Source of the DNA: Paulownia fortunei
Taxonomy: Eukaryota; Streptophyta; Magnoliopsida; Lamiales; Paulowniaceae
Assembly: GCA_019321725.1 (NCBI GenBank)
Contig: CM033109.1
Span: forward strand, 19,933,993-19,997,992
DNA: 64,000 nt
Direction of reading: 5' to 3'
Below the pieces are notes generated by a model. That model was not told where the DNA came from. It worked only from the letters and a program-made list of their open reading frames with translations, and ran no database searches. This document shows, one piece after another, positions 25,235 through 37,823 of the stretch (position 1 is its first letter; every line of letters begins with the position of its first letter). The position numbers and the translations under genes were made by a program.

Positions 25235-25242
25235 TATATATA
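25235..25242 (-). promoter_or_regulatory. Possible TATA box of the unknown conserved gene
   Basis: Read on the minus strand, CCTATATATACG lies about 50 bases upstream of the ATG at 25185, the only clear TATA-like element near the start. It implies a very short leader, so confidence is modest. Confidence 0.35.
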
Positions 25243-25721
25243 GGTACATACATAATTTTTACAGCACCGTCACTTTCTTTGGAGACGGGATTTTTACTGC
25301 GCGAAGATTATCCAAACGTGGGTGTGAATGAAGGTTGCTTGCTTCCCACAGAGATGAAATCTTTTTTTCCATTTATTATAATTTATTGTGAGTCAGCAAA
25401 AGTGGATTGCTTTAAGACTTGGGACAGCAATTACTATTCCTTGGCTTAGGTGGCGTGACCGCAAGGTAACGCTTCTTTGTTTCTTTGTCTCCTTTTCAAG
25501 ATTTATTTATTTAACATAAATAATACTCCTATGTCTTTTCGCTTTAATTTTAAATAAGAGATAAAAAATTAATACTTTGTGTATTTCATGTTATTATAAT
25601 TATAATTAATAGCACTTCACGTCCCTCTTCTAAAGTCAACTATTGTGACACTTTTCTCTCAAAATTAATTTAGAAATATTTTTAAATCTTAACTTACATT
25701 TATATTAAAAAATAAAAAAAT

Positions 25722-25990
25722 TAAATAAAGTAATAAAATCATAATTATATTTTTTATTTTTTATTTTTTTAGTTTTGGTGAGTAAAAAATAAAAAATAGT
25801 GTAAAAATAACAAACACAAAATAAGATATAAAATTTATATATAACAATATATACATTTTTTAAATAAAGTAATAAAATCATAATTATATTTTTTATTTTT
25901 TATTTTTTTAGTTTTGGTGAGTAAAAAAAAAAAAAAACAGTGTAAAAATAAATAACAAGCACAAAATAAGATATAATATATATATATATA
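25722..25990. repeat. Two-copy tandem repeat, 139-bp unit
   Basis: A unit beginning TAAATAAAGTAATAAAATCA starts at 25722 and again at 25861. The two copies agree through TTTTTAGTTTTGGTGAG and on to ATAAGATATA, differing in A-run lengths and a few bases. The near identity suggests a young duplication. Confidence 0.85.
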
Positions 25991-27133
25991 ACAATATCTA
26001 AAAATTATAATTTTTGTATTTTGTACGATTGGATAAATCGAAACCAAATATCAAATTCGAACTGAATATCAAATTTTTTGAAAAAATAAAAATTGAATAC
26101 AGAATTAAAATTTTTAATTAAATTGAAGTCCGTATCGAATTCAATTTAAATTATATCCAATCAATTTACTAAATTATGAAGAAGTTAATTCAATATCATG
26201 ATTCCATGTCTCTCTTACATGGAATGAGATGAACAAGTTGTTTTTTTCTTCAAATTTTCAACTTAGGATATCTTCCATATACATATATATGTAACATATA
26301 TCTCATTAAGTCATTTCTCACCATGTTTACATCTATCTGTAACGTTTTGACTATATTCCATAAATAAATCTAATCAGCATAATTCCTTAATTTAACATTA
26401 TTTATATGTAACTATTCAATTTGAACTTCAGTTTTATTAATTACGCTAAAGTAATTAAGATTCCCAAATTGATATCCATTGTGATAGTGGAATCTTGTTG
26501 GTCATGCTCTATTGACTAATACGGAGTATATGGAGTTGGTGTGGCCAAATTTGAAAGTCGTTGCACCTCAATTTTAGGAATCAAATTTAAATTGTTCATG
26601 ATTCGAACCATGTGAGTTATATTCACTAGACCCAATATTTATTTTATTATTTTAAAAATATACTTTTTAATAATACATTAAAAAATTTTAAAAATATATT
26701 TTTAAAATATCACACAAAAAAATAAATTTAAAAAAATAAAAAATATAAATTAATTGGGTGGATTCGTAGTAGAACGGAATTGAAAAAAAAAATTCAAAAC
26801 CTGCCCCTAACCCGTTTGTAATAATAAAATTTCATCCCCGTATTCAAGTTTGACCCCTCCCATTATCATCCAATATACATTTCAAGCTAAGCTCTAAGGC
26901 AATTTAACTTATATTAAGATTTCTTTACCTCACAACTTCTATGAGATTTTTTTTTTCTTTTGCACTTCATTTTGTTAGCTTTATCTCGTTTATCTACTCT
27001 CTGAATAGTTAGCAAAATGTTAAATTTTCTCAACACCCAGGAATTTTCTTGACTTCTTTTATCCAAATTAGATGGGTGGGATTGGGAATTAAGCATAACT
27101 CTGACCATAATTGAAATTTAAAGAAAGTGTTTA

Positions 27134-27139
<6 letters not shown>

Positions 27140-27186
<47 letters not shown>
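27140..27186. repeat. Compound (AC)n-(AT)n microsatellite
   Basis: A run of AC dinucleotides (about 15 units) passes directly into a run of AT dinucleotides. It is isolated in intergenic DNA. Confidence 0.9.
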
Positions 27187-27439
27187 GCATGTATTTGTTA
27201 TTATTTAACTAAAATTTATTTAATTAGGTGATAGCTGGTCTATGGATAGAACGAACAAATTCACTCTATGTTGGTATCCTTTCTTCTTTAAGGTAGAGTT
27301 TAAAAAGAACCCAAACTCTCCATCCTACAACACCACATCTAATTATTCTCGCACATTCATCAGCGCATTTCTCCTTCTTCAATCCCCAGTGTTTCGAGGA
27401 GTAGAGCACTGCAGCGGATGGTCTTTTCTCTAAAGACGA

Positions 27440-30060
27440 TTGGTACGTAAAACTAAATTAGATAGGAATAAAATGAAATTACAAATGAAATTAAATTAAG
27501 AATTAAATAATGATAGAAAAAGAATAATATAAGTATAGTATTTCTCATATTTAATATATACAAGAAATTGAGAATGAATGAAATGAATAATTTTTACTTG
27601 ATTTCAATATAATGATTAGTAATTAAAAATGAATCGTATGAATGTAATAATTTATTTTTGATGACTAAATTACCCTTCATAGATATTTTTTTTAAATAAA
27701 ATTATTATTTGATATATCGTGTATAGTGATTTTTATTATATTTTTAGTCGGTGTTAATATATATATATATATTTAGACAAAGTCTCACATTAATATTAAT
27801 TTTTTTCAATAAAAAAATCAACAAATAAATTACTTTATATATATTTTTTTATTAATTGAATTGAGATAAAAAGTTAAAAAAGATAATGCTAAAAAATAAA
27901 ATATTTTTTTATGTTGGATTAATTTTCTTAGCAATACAACGAGTCCAAGTTGGACTGCCCCAAACCCGCTTCGTTTGGGGCAGATTTTGAAACAACAACT
28001 AAATTTTGAGGCAGGTTTAGTTTTAAAACTCAAACCCAATATCTTAAAACGTTGCATATATATTTTTATTTATTATATAAGTATTATGTAATGTATATTT
28101 ATATATTTATATTATATATAATATACATATAAATATAGGTAAAATCTCACATTGATATTATTATTTTTTTATTAAAAAAATCAACACATAAAATTACTTT
28201 ATATTCTTTTTAATTATTGATTGATTGAGATAAAAAGTTAAAAAAGACGATGCGAAAATATAAAATATTTTTGTGTATTGGTTCAATTTTTTTTTGGATA
28301 CAATAGATCCAGATTGGACCACCCGCTTCGCTTGGGATATGTTTTAAAATCACAAATTGATTTTGAGACAAGTCTTAGATTTTAGTTTTAAAACCCAAAT
28401 CCGATCCCTTAAAATATTACATATATTTTTTGTTTATTATATAAGTATTTATGTGATGTGTATATATATATAGATGTATATATATATATATATATGAAAA
28501 AATGCATATCTTATATATATTTGTAAAAAATATAAATATAATACTCTTATAAATTGAAATAGTAATATATAAAAGTAACAAGTATATCTGAATTTTTTTA
28601 TTTTTTAAAAATTAAAACATATATATATAAATTAAATAATTAGTTATTTGTTGATAATATTATTTCTCATATTTAGAAGTTACAGTGATATTATTTTTTA
28701 AAAAAATATTTTTTAATATTTTTAAAATTATAAGTTAAGTCTAATGGATTAAATCCATTAACTCTTAGGTTTGGGGCGAATTTAGATCCATAAAAATCTT
28801 GAGGGTTGGGTCATAGCAAACCCGATCTAACATATTGTCATTCTTAAATTCTATCAAATATTTTTCTCTAGTTTAGGAGAATAATTTTGTTAAATATAAA
28901 TATAGGTTCATTTCTAATTGATTGTAAATGGCTAAACTCATGAAAAAGGAATGAAATGACTAAACTCATATTTTTAGGAACGGTGATTCATTTGGGAATA
29001 TGTATTTATAACACTAAGGTGATGATTGTTATGGATGAATTGAATTAAGTAATTGAATGATATGTGTATACCAATTTCTATGTTTGGTATATATAAGAAA
29101 TAAGAAAGAATGAAATTGTCATTTCTTGTTATAATCTCATAATCAGAAATGCATGATATGAATGGAATAAAATAATTTTAAATATCAAAATACCTTTTAG
29201 TAGAAAATTTATGAAATATAATTATATTCAATATGTTGCGTATCAATAAGTTTGTTATTATTATTTTGATCGATGATAAACAATATATATACATATATAG
29301 AATATAGATAAAATTTTATATTAACATATTTTTTAAAAAAATACAAAAGATCGACAAATGGATCTCGGAGCATGTCTTAGATTTTAATTTTTTTATATTT
29401 GGATAAGAATTGAATACGGCCCATTAAAATATTACGCATATATTTTTTATTTATTATGTATATAATTATGTGATATATATACATACATATATTTATATAT
29501 ATAATTATGCATGTACATATATATTGAAAATATTAATATAATACTCTTATAATAATAATAATATAAAATTAATGAGTAGTTTTTGCTAATAATGTAAAAA
29601 AAATAAATGTATTTGAAATTTTAATTTTTTAATAATTAAATTATAAATAATTATTTTTTTATTAATAATATTATTTTCTCATATATAGAAATTTCATGTT
29701 CATAAAAATCTTGATGAGTTTGATTTTGAGTTTATCCAATATTTTTGTTATATTTAGAAGAATAATTTTGTTAAAAATAAATATAACTTTATTGTTGAGT
29801 GACTGAGAATAGTTAAACCAATTAGGAGAGGAAGGAAATGACTAATTGACATTCTTGGGAATACAGATTCTTAAGAGAATATATATTCCTATTCCAAATT
29901 ATACCAATCATATGAATGAGAATAAAATGAATTTGAGAATACCCATTTCTTTCTCAATTCATTCCCACATACCAATAATATTATAAATTATAGCAATTAT
30001 ATGTTTAAAAATGAATTTGGGAATATAGATTCTATTCACATTCTATTCCTTCATTTATAA
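27440..30060. repeat. Nested array of an AT-rich dispersed repeat
   Basis: Two large related segments lie in direct orientation (about 27440-28990 and 29015-30060). Each contains, in order, a GAATGAATG-like block, a stretch with AAATCTCACATTAATATT, and AATTTTGTTAAAAATAAATATA. Inside the first copy a sub-unit of about 365 bp is itself duplicated (about 27770-28060 and 28135-28430), sharing GAGATAAAAAGTTAAAAAAG and CCCGCTTCG. A decayed third sub-unit lies near 29300-29460. The ends carry GATTGGTA and its inverse TACCAATCAT (near 27437 and 29905), which may be terminal inverted repeats of a non-autonomous DNA transposon; this is inference. Confidence 0.5.
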
Positions 30061-31617
30061 GTATGTTAGGGTCATGATGAAATGCGCCATAAAACGGAAA
30101 GAGTTCAAAGGTCAATTCTGAGAGGGATATACCCAACTGGGGTGGATTTGAAGTATACTTGCACTTTACCTCTATGGTGTCTGCCAATGTGGTTCAATAT
30201 AATAATAGTTTGACATCTTACCTCTACTCTCACATATTATCTCAGACTGAACTAATGTTGGTGGCATGTTCCCAGCCTATTGGTCTGAGCTAAAATCCTG
30301 ATGACCAAACTTTAGTCATGGTCCAGGATGTTTAGGAGCTAGGCCTTTATCTCTGAAGCTGGATGACCTTACTGAAAGACCATGGGCTGACTTGGGTCAA
30401 TGGACTAGGTCGACCTCTCGGATCATTAGACTGAGCTGGGCTCTACTAGCCCAACCCTAGGAAGTCCTATTAAATTCTAAGCTCGAAATAATTTGAGCTC
30501 TAGAAGGAAACAAAACCACAAAGCTATAAAATGTTTTTGAGTCCTAAGTTTAAGGTATGCTTTTCATCATTTAGCAAATTACCTATGTTTCACTATTCTT
30601 TTTTATAATCAAGTTTTGATTGGATCAAAACCCATTATTCCTAATAATTTTTTAGTGCAGGAATTCAACTGTGAGGAAAATAATTTTTTAAATGTAAGCT
30701 TCCAACTTTGAAGGAATCGACTCTCTTTATTCAAATTTTAATTATTATATCAAACACAAGAACTCAATATTGCGTGATCATAATTTTAATTTAAACTTAA
30801 ATCTCAATCAAACAAATATAGCTAATGTTATTATTCTTGCTTGCCGGATCAACTAATTTTACTACTAAATACCCTTATGAGTTTTAATTTATGAAGTTTG
30901 AAAATTTGTGAGTTTTAAAATATCACAACCACTAATAGAAGTCATGTGTAGGCTCCATGTCAATAATACTTGCCTTCTAAATTGATGTGAGTTAAGTGAT
31001 TTTTATGTCTAGTAGGTACAAAGTTAACGACCCCTATATGTACAGCTATATACATATATAATACCTAAATTATATTTATAGAAATGCAAAATATTTCAGA
31101 ATCTTAGTTTGGTGTTGTTCAATATTTCCATTAGGTCTCTAAGTTTAATGGACCTTAAATTCCATCCAAAAAGGGAAAATTAAAAACACTATAATCTTTT
31201 TTTTTAAAAAAAGAAAAATTGTATCAATGATATTGTTTTTTCCTCATTTAAATCCAAGATTCATATAAAGATCCACGTTAATGTAAAGTTTTACAACAAT
31301 TTTTACAAAAAGTAATACATAGAAACTAGGATGACTTAATAGAAAAGGATTGAACCGCAAGAATAATATGTTAATACGACCTAATCTAACAATATACTTT
31401 TTGGATCATAACAAATGTGGTCTATCTAAAACAAAATCACAAAATCATAGTTTTATTAAATCAACCATAAACTAATAACATAATGAAAAGCGGGAAAAAG
31501 AAAAAGGGTTGAGCTTCATCATCATTGAAGAAAAATGACATTTGTCTTAAAACATTCCATGATAAAAAATTTAGCATATTATGAAAATGGAATACTGTTG
31601 GCTAATCCACTCTTGTC

Positions 31618-33050
31618 TAACGCCTCCATTTTGGATTTGTGGACGGGATAGATAAAATTAATTATATTGAGTTGGATTATATTTTTTATGAATAATAAAA
31701 TAAGTTCAAAAATGTATTTGAATTGCAGGATTGAAATCTAAAAATGTGTTTGGATTATAGAATTGAAGCTTTTGAAATCCAAGCTAAACTAACAATCTTG
31801 TGTTTGTATGGGATGATTACATGGTTTGACAAGATCAAAAGTCTAATATGCCCTCAGCAAGAAAAGACAAAACAAAACATTTAACTGCTTCTCCCCAATC
31901 GAAAGTGTATCTAATTTTTTAATTCGTGCACACCTAATCCAAATAAAAAGTTTTTTGTAAGAGTTAATTAATTGTAATTGAATGCACTTAATTGCCATCA
32001 AGAATTACAAATAAAAAGGGATGTTTTGGTATTTACTAATTAATTAATCAATAGAATTTTAATATATAATTGAGTTCATAATAAAATAAATAATAAATTT
32101 TTAATTCAACACAATTTGAAATATGATATAGAAAGAAAATAATAGTACTCACTGATTACTACTATATTATTTTTAATATAATAATTTATACTATATCAAA
32201 AAATATACTTATAAAGGTGAAAAGAAGGGGGAGAAAAGCAAGAAATTGTGGAAATATTTATCGGAATATTTATTCGGAAACCACAGTGTTGAAGCAGCTG
32301 AAGAGCCATTATCTCCTCCACTATTTCTCCGATCAAAATGAAGAACTCAAGCTTAACCTCTAAGTTTTATAGGCCGCGGCCTTTTTTTACACTCTGTAAG
32401 CCCAAATTTTTGTCGAATCAGTTCTACTAAGACAACCATTTTGCGAGTATATTTTTTCTCTATTGTTGGGGTGTGCTTTGTTCATTTGAAGAAATCAATG
32501 GTTATTTCGTGGGGAAAAAATGAGTCTCATTTGACAAAGAAATCATTACAAAAATGGAAATATTTTTTTTTCATTTTTGATTTTTTTTTGTCTAAAAAGG
32601 GATTGAATAAGTTGTCGTCATTATATTTTCATTTAATTTTTAATCATATTCTCAATTTTTTTTTTTTAAAATATTTTTTTTTCACTATTCTCTCCAAAAA
32701 CAAAAATAAATGATACAAAGGACAAACAATTACAGTTTGAATTTTCAGGTCTTGGCAATCTGAGATTTTATATAGGTGCAATCATGTTATTACAAGTTGT
32801 GTAGGGTTAAATTGGATATTTGTGGAGCAATTTCAGGGGCAAATATGTAGTTTCAATTTCTGTTGGATCTGAGCCCATCAGCTGGATTGTATAACACTAG
32901 GGGTTAAATATGGATTAATACTCTTCTAATTGCCTGATCATCTACCGAGTCCATTGCCCATCATGGGCTGATCTCCAGTTTCCCAAATGCTTGACCCAAA
33001 TTGATTATATAATTTTTTCAGGCCAATCAATAAATCCAAACGAGTCCTAA
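31618..33050. mobile_element. Long member of a TTTGGAT-ended MITE-like family
   Basis: This segment shares several blocks with the better-defined short copy at 33172-33654. Both have GATAAAATTAATT near the start, GGATTGAAAT slightly later, and CATCATGGGC, AAATGCTTGAC and AATCCAAAC near the end. It begins near TTTTGGATTTGTGG and ends near AATCCAAACGAG. It is longer (about 1.4 kb), with extra unrelated AT-rich sequence in the middle. Boundaries are approximate. Confidence 0.4.
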
Positions 33051-33171
33051 ATGAACTAAATCCAAATCATGTCCAAAGTTGGAGTACACTTAAATTTGTT
33101 TTTAACAAACTAGAGACAAGCAATCAGAATTGTCCACACTAAAATCAAAACAAGTGCTTGACAACCACTAA

Positions 33172-33654
33172 GGCATAATTTGGATTTATGGAAGGGATTG
33201 ATAAAATTAATTGTATAGAGTAGAATTACATGATTTATAAATAATGTAATTTATTTTAAAAAGTATTTGGATTGTAGGATTGAAATTTAAAATTTCAGAA
33301 TAGGATAAGAATTTTTATTTGGATTTGACGATTAAGTAGAATAGTAAATACAAATATCCAAAGTAGCCTTTTGGATTTTATATGCCTAGACTTATAATAC
33401 CATACAATTTCAAGGGTCGCTTTGTAATTACCTCTCGGTCTTGAGGTGCAAAGATGTCATTCAACATTTTATGGATCCTAGCCCAATATTGGAATTGCAT
33501 AATCTTAGGGGTATGGGCTGATAACATGTCATGCAGTTGAGTGATAGGCTCACTGGCCACTCATCCATCATGGGCCACCATCTTTCATTCTAAATGCTTG
33601 ACAAGATATGATTACATCATCTATCCAACCTCATCATCCAAACAAAACGTGGCG
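33172..33654. mobile_element. Probable PIF/Harbinger-type MITE
   Basis: The segment is flanked by TAA on both sides (33169-33171 and 33655-33657). It begins GGCATAATTTGGAT and ends with the inverse of CGCCACGTTTTGTTTGGAT, so the termini share GCxA..TTTGGAT in inverted orientation. A related longer copy lies just upstream. It has no coding capacity. Confidence 0.5.
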
Positions 33655-33768
33655 TAAGTAGCATGTCAATTCTAGTCCCATAAGGGGCATTTATTTTGTT
33701 GAGTTGAAAATAAGATATGAATAATGTAATAAACAGTAGAATATGAATTAATTTATCAACAAATAATT

Positions 33769-34677
33769 TGTTGAGGTATCATGGTAATCAAAAACTCACA
33801 AATAAATAGTACTAATTATAGTAACCTCCCAAGAAAGGGTGGAGGGGTTACAACGGTCTCACTTAAAATCTAATCTCATTAGACATAACCTACTTAAATA
33901 GTATTATACACAGTGGATTAAATAACCACAAGCAAATAATTATTCAAATGAACACCAAGAAAAATAAAGTGATAAACTAATACACCAAATTTAACGTAGA
34001 AAATCCCAAAAGAATAAGAGAAAAAACCACGGGACAAATACCTACTAAGAATTCACTAACAAAAAACTATTACAAATACCTTAAGCTTTTGCCCAAAATT
34101 TAAGTTAATTACAACAATGGAGAAAAAAATATAAATAGTCTCTATTGGTATATCTCACAATATTATTAAATACCTTAAAAGAAAATCCACTAATTTCTCC
34201 AAAGTTCACACAGTGTGGAGAAACTCAACTCCACTATTTTATAACATACAGTCATAATATTTAGAGAAAACTCTCCTCTATTTAGAGAAACTACTCTATC
34301 TCTTTTGGAGAAAACTCTCCCTCACTTGGATAAAAACTCTCCCACTCGAAAGAGTCGAATGAACCTCTCAGCCAAATTCTCTCTTTCTTGGCTTTGCTCT
34401 CTTCACACCCTCTTATGAAAAAACTCTCAACTTCTTGAAGCAACTCTCGACCTCTCAAACACTCTTTGTTTTTCCCTTAGAGTTACTTATATTTTGCTGC
34501 TCCCGAATGAGCCTTAAATAGGCGAATTTAAGTTTTTATTTATTTATTTGTCTCTTTCTTTTGTTAATAACATCGAAAGGCGTCATTGACATTTTCTTTC
34601 TTTTTATTATTTTTCTTAGTTTAGGTAAGTTAGGTGTGTTTTGGTAGCCATCCCCACATGGGGTGGAGTTACCAACA
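33769..34677 (-). mobile_element. Copia element, 3' LTR (minus orientation)
   Basis: This 909-bp LTR matches 46613-47531 along its whole length in the same orientation. On the minus strand it starts TGTTGGTAACTCC and ends ATACCTCAACA, so it has TG..CA ends. Just inside it, on the minus strand, lies the purine-rich GAGGTGGATGGGAGAAT, the expected polypurine tract. The outer flank TAATT against TATTT beyond the other LTR is a 4-of-5 match to a target duplication. Confidence 0.85.
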
Positions 34678-35551
34678 ATTCTCCCATCCACCTCATGTGG
34701 GAGAAACACCTTCTACTCACACAATAGAACAAGACTCTGTCACTACATTGCAGAACTCAACCAACAAGCACACAACATATACACCGGAAAAGATCTCACA
34801 ATCAAATCGTATTAGTCTGCATAAAATCTGTTGAGCCATGATTAACCATTTGTCAAGGAGCTACTCTCATCATGAGCAAATCAAATACTGTTGCATAGCT
34901 TTCACACACTCCTGAGCATTCTCAAATTTCTCTTACTTCTCCTCAATGAAAAACAATGTTCATTGGTCGACCAACTAAACTCTAGTGCGCTATATGGTGA
35001 ATGTTACAACTCCCTCATACTCAACACCCTTAGTGAGTGGCATATCACCGGTGTTGCAAGCATTCGGTATATCTCTCTAAAAGTCTAATTTGACTGGACA
35101 CACCTCTAACAAAAGAGAATATGGAGCAAGATCGAAAACACTAACTCGTGGCTATGTAATCTCCATACACATCCTGATATCTCAGTATCTTTTGATACAC
35201 TATATCCCATAACCTATACAACACTCAAAACTAAAAAAAATACATGAAACGACATCACTATCAAATTCCTTTCACAACTCCTATGTGCAAACATATTGCA
35301 CAAAAAAAAAACTCTCTTTTTTTTAAGCGAACTCTATTCTACTTCTCAGAACAAGAGGTATAGAAAATCATTGGTATACCTTTGGCAAAAGGAATGAGGG
35401 ACTTCCTTGCCAAACTCTCTCATTTTCATTAATGTGAATCAATTTCCAATGCCACAAATTTGACAAAGACTCATTTTCAGTTGTAGTAAGCCCACCAAAA
35501 CACACTTTTACATGAGTCTTGTATAAATTATCACAAACAACTCCTATTGCA
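34678..35551 (-). pseudogene. Copia internal remnant with a gag-pre-integrase trace
   Basis: This internal part of the minus-strand copia element is mostly non-coding. On the minus strand near 35430 it encodes LWHWKLIHINEN, which matches the LWH..LGHMxE pattern of the gag-pre-integrase zinc-binding region with key residues changed. Integrase core, reverse transcriptase and RNase H are absent. The element must have relied on another copy or be a deletion derivative. Confidence 0.55.
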
Positions 35552-36334
35552 AAGTCCACAAAGTCTCTTTTAGAAGTTGGCTTTAATCATTTTTGTCCAA
35601 AATCCGAGTCAAAAGATCACACTTTCAGAATTTTCAAATCATTTGTTGCCTAGGCATAGAAGAACGGCGCCTAGGCACCACATATTCTGTTTCAGCACTT
35701 CGGATGGCACCTAGGCACCTTCCATTCTATTTTGGCGGCCTCAGATGGCGCCTAGGCGCCGTTGCTGCTATTTTTCCCTCATCCACTTCAATACTACTAC
35801 ACTCTTCAGACCCTTTCAAGTGATTTTTAACCTCTTTCAACGATGAATTATCTTTTATGTCTTCTAATGAATTGTAGCTGTATGTCTTGTATTTCCATAG
35901 GAACTTGAATTAACTACGTATGACATTTGTAGACAGGGTTATACCTGAAATACTAAGATATATCATCCCAGAAAATTACAGTCCAGGGCTGACTCTTGAA
36001 CTCAGTTTTTCTCATTGAAATAAATCGAATTGGATTTTGTGGTAAACATAGAAGTTGTAGATATATCTCTTATATTTCTAATAGATCAAGAACCAATTTG
36101 ATATGAATTTGGGGTCAATAGTTATGATTGAAATACAAAAACTATCATCAGTAGCACCACAATTCGAATTCTTCAACATTTCAACTAAGTTTTTTATTTC
36201 TTTCCATTTTCTTCTCTTATTGTCATTACCTACAAGATTTCAAACTAAATGCATAAAAGTAACAAAAATACTTGAAAACAAACCAAATGTCAATACAAAA
36301 ATATATGAATTATTGGTATAAAATCATCTTATCA
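35552..36334 (-). mobile_element. Inverted 5' part of the Athila-like left LTR
   Basis: This 783-bp stretch is the reverse complement of the first 781 bases of the right LTR (44530-45310), including the terminal TGATAAGATG (here ending TCA at 36334) and the four CCTAGG palindromes. It joins on paper with 36551-37580 to make one whole LTR of about 1.81 kb. It was separated by inversion of 35552-36550 after insertion. Confidence 0.88.
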
Positions 36335-36550
36335 AGCGTGTTTCATCACTTTACTCAGGAGACTAATGACCATAGCCTGTGGAAGAAATTGGAAGCCTTG
36401 TACAAGAGAAAACACACTCAGAACAAAAATCACTTGATCAGACAAATTGTCAACTTGAAGTACAAAGAGGGAAGTTTTGTTGTCGAACACCGTCGAGGTT
36501 ATGTTAGTTGTTTTGGCAATAAAATGTGAAAGCTTCAAATGGGTCAGCGG
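36335..36550 (+). pseudogene. Copia gag (UBN2-type) fragment carried by the inversion
   Basis: This segment now reads on the plus strand. It encodes part of a copia-type gag with LWKKLEALYKRK and LKYKEGSFVVEH, the conserved core of the UBN2 gag family. The copia host element runs on the minus strand, so the fragment is inverted relative to it. It begins AGCGT at 36335-36339, the complement of the 5-bp target duplication ACGCT. In the pre-inversion order it follows directly, in frame, on the gag part at 46343-46560. Confidence 0.8.
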
Positions 36551-37580
36551 TGGGGGACAACTTATATAGAAAATGGATTTGGTGGAGAGAAAATGGGGAA
36601 AAAGCCATGAAAAGAGGAGGAATTTCAGGAATTTTTTGGAGAAAGAATAATTAAATGAGTTAAAAGGAGAATGGGGTTTTAGAAAAGGAGTCCATGCATT
36701 TTTCTGAAACAAAAAGAAGGAGAGGCTTGGAGAGAAGAAATCCATTCTTGAAGAAGATGAAGCCACTCTTGGAGACAAGGAGAGCTTCAACAATTTCTCT
36801 CACTTCACAAATTGGTGAACAATTTCCATGTTCTTTCTTATTTATTTATTGAAGTTGTATTCATCCATTATGAACTAAATTTTTCTTTCTAGAGGATGAT
36901 GTAACCTTATTTGATCCTATGTTTTGAATTCCAATTAATATTAGTTCAAGTTATTCATCTTGTTTGTGTTATCTTGTTTAGTATTGCTTCTTGATTATTT
37001 GGCCATTAATTGAGATTGTTGATGTATGAAATTCGATAAGAGAGAGAGGGAATATTATACATGATCATAAGGGTAACACAATCTAGGAATTATAGAGTTG
37101 AGAAGCTTATGAAACCTTTGAACTTTTGAAGAAAAATTCATTGAACTTTTGTAGAGTTTTATTCTTGAGTTTTTATAGAGATATTGAAATTCATGTTAGA
37201 ACTCATAATCAATTCGACACTCGAGAGAGGGAATTGATGAGTTTAGGAATTCTTAACTTACATGTGTTGTTGACTTGAATTGGTATGTTTGGGAAGGAAG
37301 AACATATGTGATAATTAGGTGAGTCATTCCTCTAGAATTTCTTGTTCATAAGGTGTTTGTTGTATTGTTTCTAAGAACTCCACTATTACATTTACATTTT
37401 GTTATTTATTTTACCTTGTTTACCAATCATCATTCGATTTTCTAGATAAAATTGGGACTATTTAAACTACGGTACTTAATGCAATTTTTGATTACAATAT
37501 CTGTGGATACGATATTCAACTCACCGTTGTATTAAAACTTGACACCATATACTTGCGGTTTGCAAAGTATTTCATGAACA
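36551..37580 (+). mobile_element. Athila-like left LTR, 3' part
   Basis: This 1030-bp stretch matches right-LTR positions 45313-46342 with few differences and ends GAACA, like the right LTR. The part corresponding to the first 780 bases is found inverted at 35552-36334. Immediately downstream is a tRNA-Asp primer-binding site, confirming this as the 5' LTR of a plus-strand element. Confidence 0.9.
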
Positions 37581-37586
37581 AGTTTT

Positions 37587-37604
37587 TGGCGCCATTGCGG
37601 GGAT
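37587..37604 (+). other. Primer-binding site, tRNA-Asp type
   Basis: TGGCGCCATTGCGGGGAT, six bases after the LTR end, closely matches the complement of the 3' end of plant tRNA-Asp(GTC) (TGGCGCCGTTGCCGGGG). This primer is characteristic of Athila-type Ty3/gypsy elements. There are a couple of mismatches. Confidence 0.8.
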
Positions 37605-37823
37605 TGTTTTATCATAATTGTATTAATATTGTTATGACTTAGTCTTGATTTTAGTTTAGATTGTTTTTACCTTCTTTCCATATGTTGATGTTGTCTTACT
37701 TTGCATTGGATTATATATATTTGTATGCGTAAGGCTAGAAGTCTTGAACTTGGGTTATTTTGATCCAGAAATTGAGCAGACTCTTCGGGCTATTAGAGCA
37801 ACAAAAGATTTTACAATAAAGCA

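Larger units (their letters stand above)
25450..33168. other. Repeat-rich intergenic region
   Basis: No gene is supported over about 7.7 kb. It holds a 139-bp tandem duplication (25722-25990), an AC then AT microsatellite (about 27140-27186), a nested array of an AT-rich repeat (27440-30060), a less AT-rich patch of unknown origin (about 30060-30540) and one long member of a TTTGGAT-ended repeat family (about 31618-33050). The longest ORFs (60-90 codons) are Phe/Lys/Leu-rich products of A/T runs. Confidence 0.55.

Noticed and set aside
32338..32430. Thirty-codon ORF starting MKNSSLTSKFYRP, resembling an organellar targeting peptide
   Set aside because: The frame stops at once and no following coding sequence is visible. 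Too short to support a gene.
36332..36793. 153-codon minus-strand ORF
   Set aside because: It spans the inversion junction between copia gag and LTR sequence, both explained by known elements; it is not a gene.
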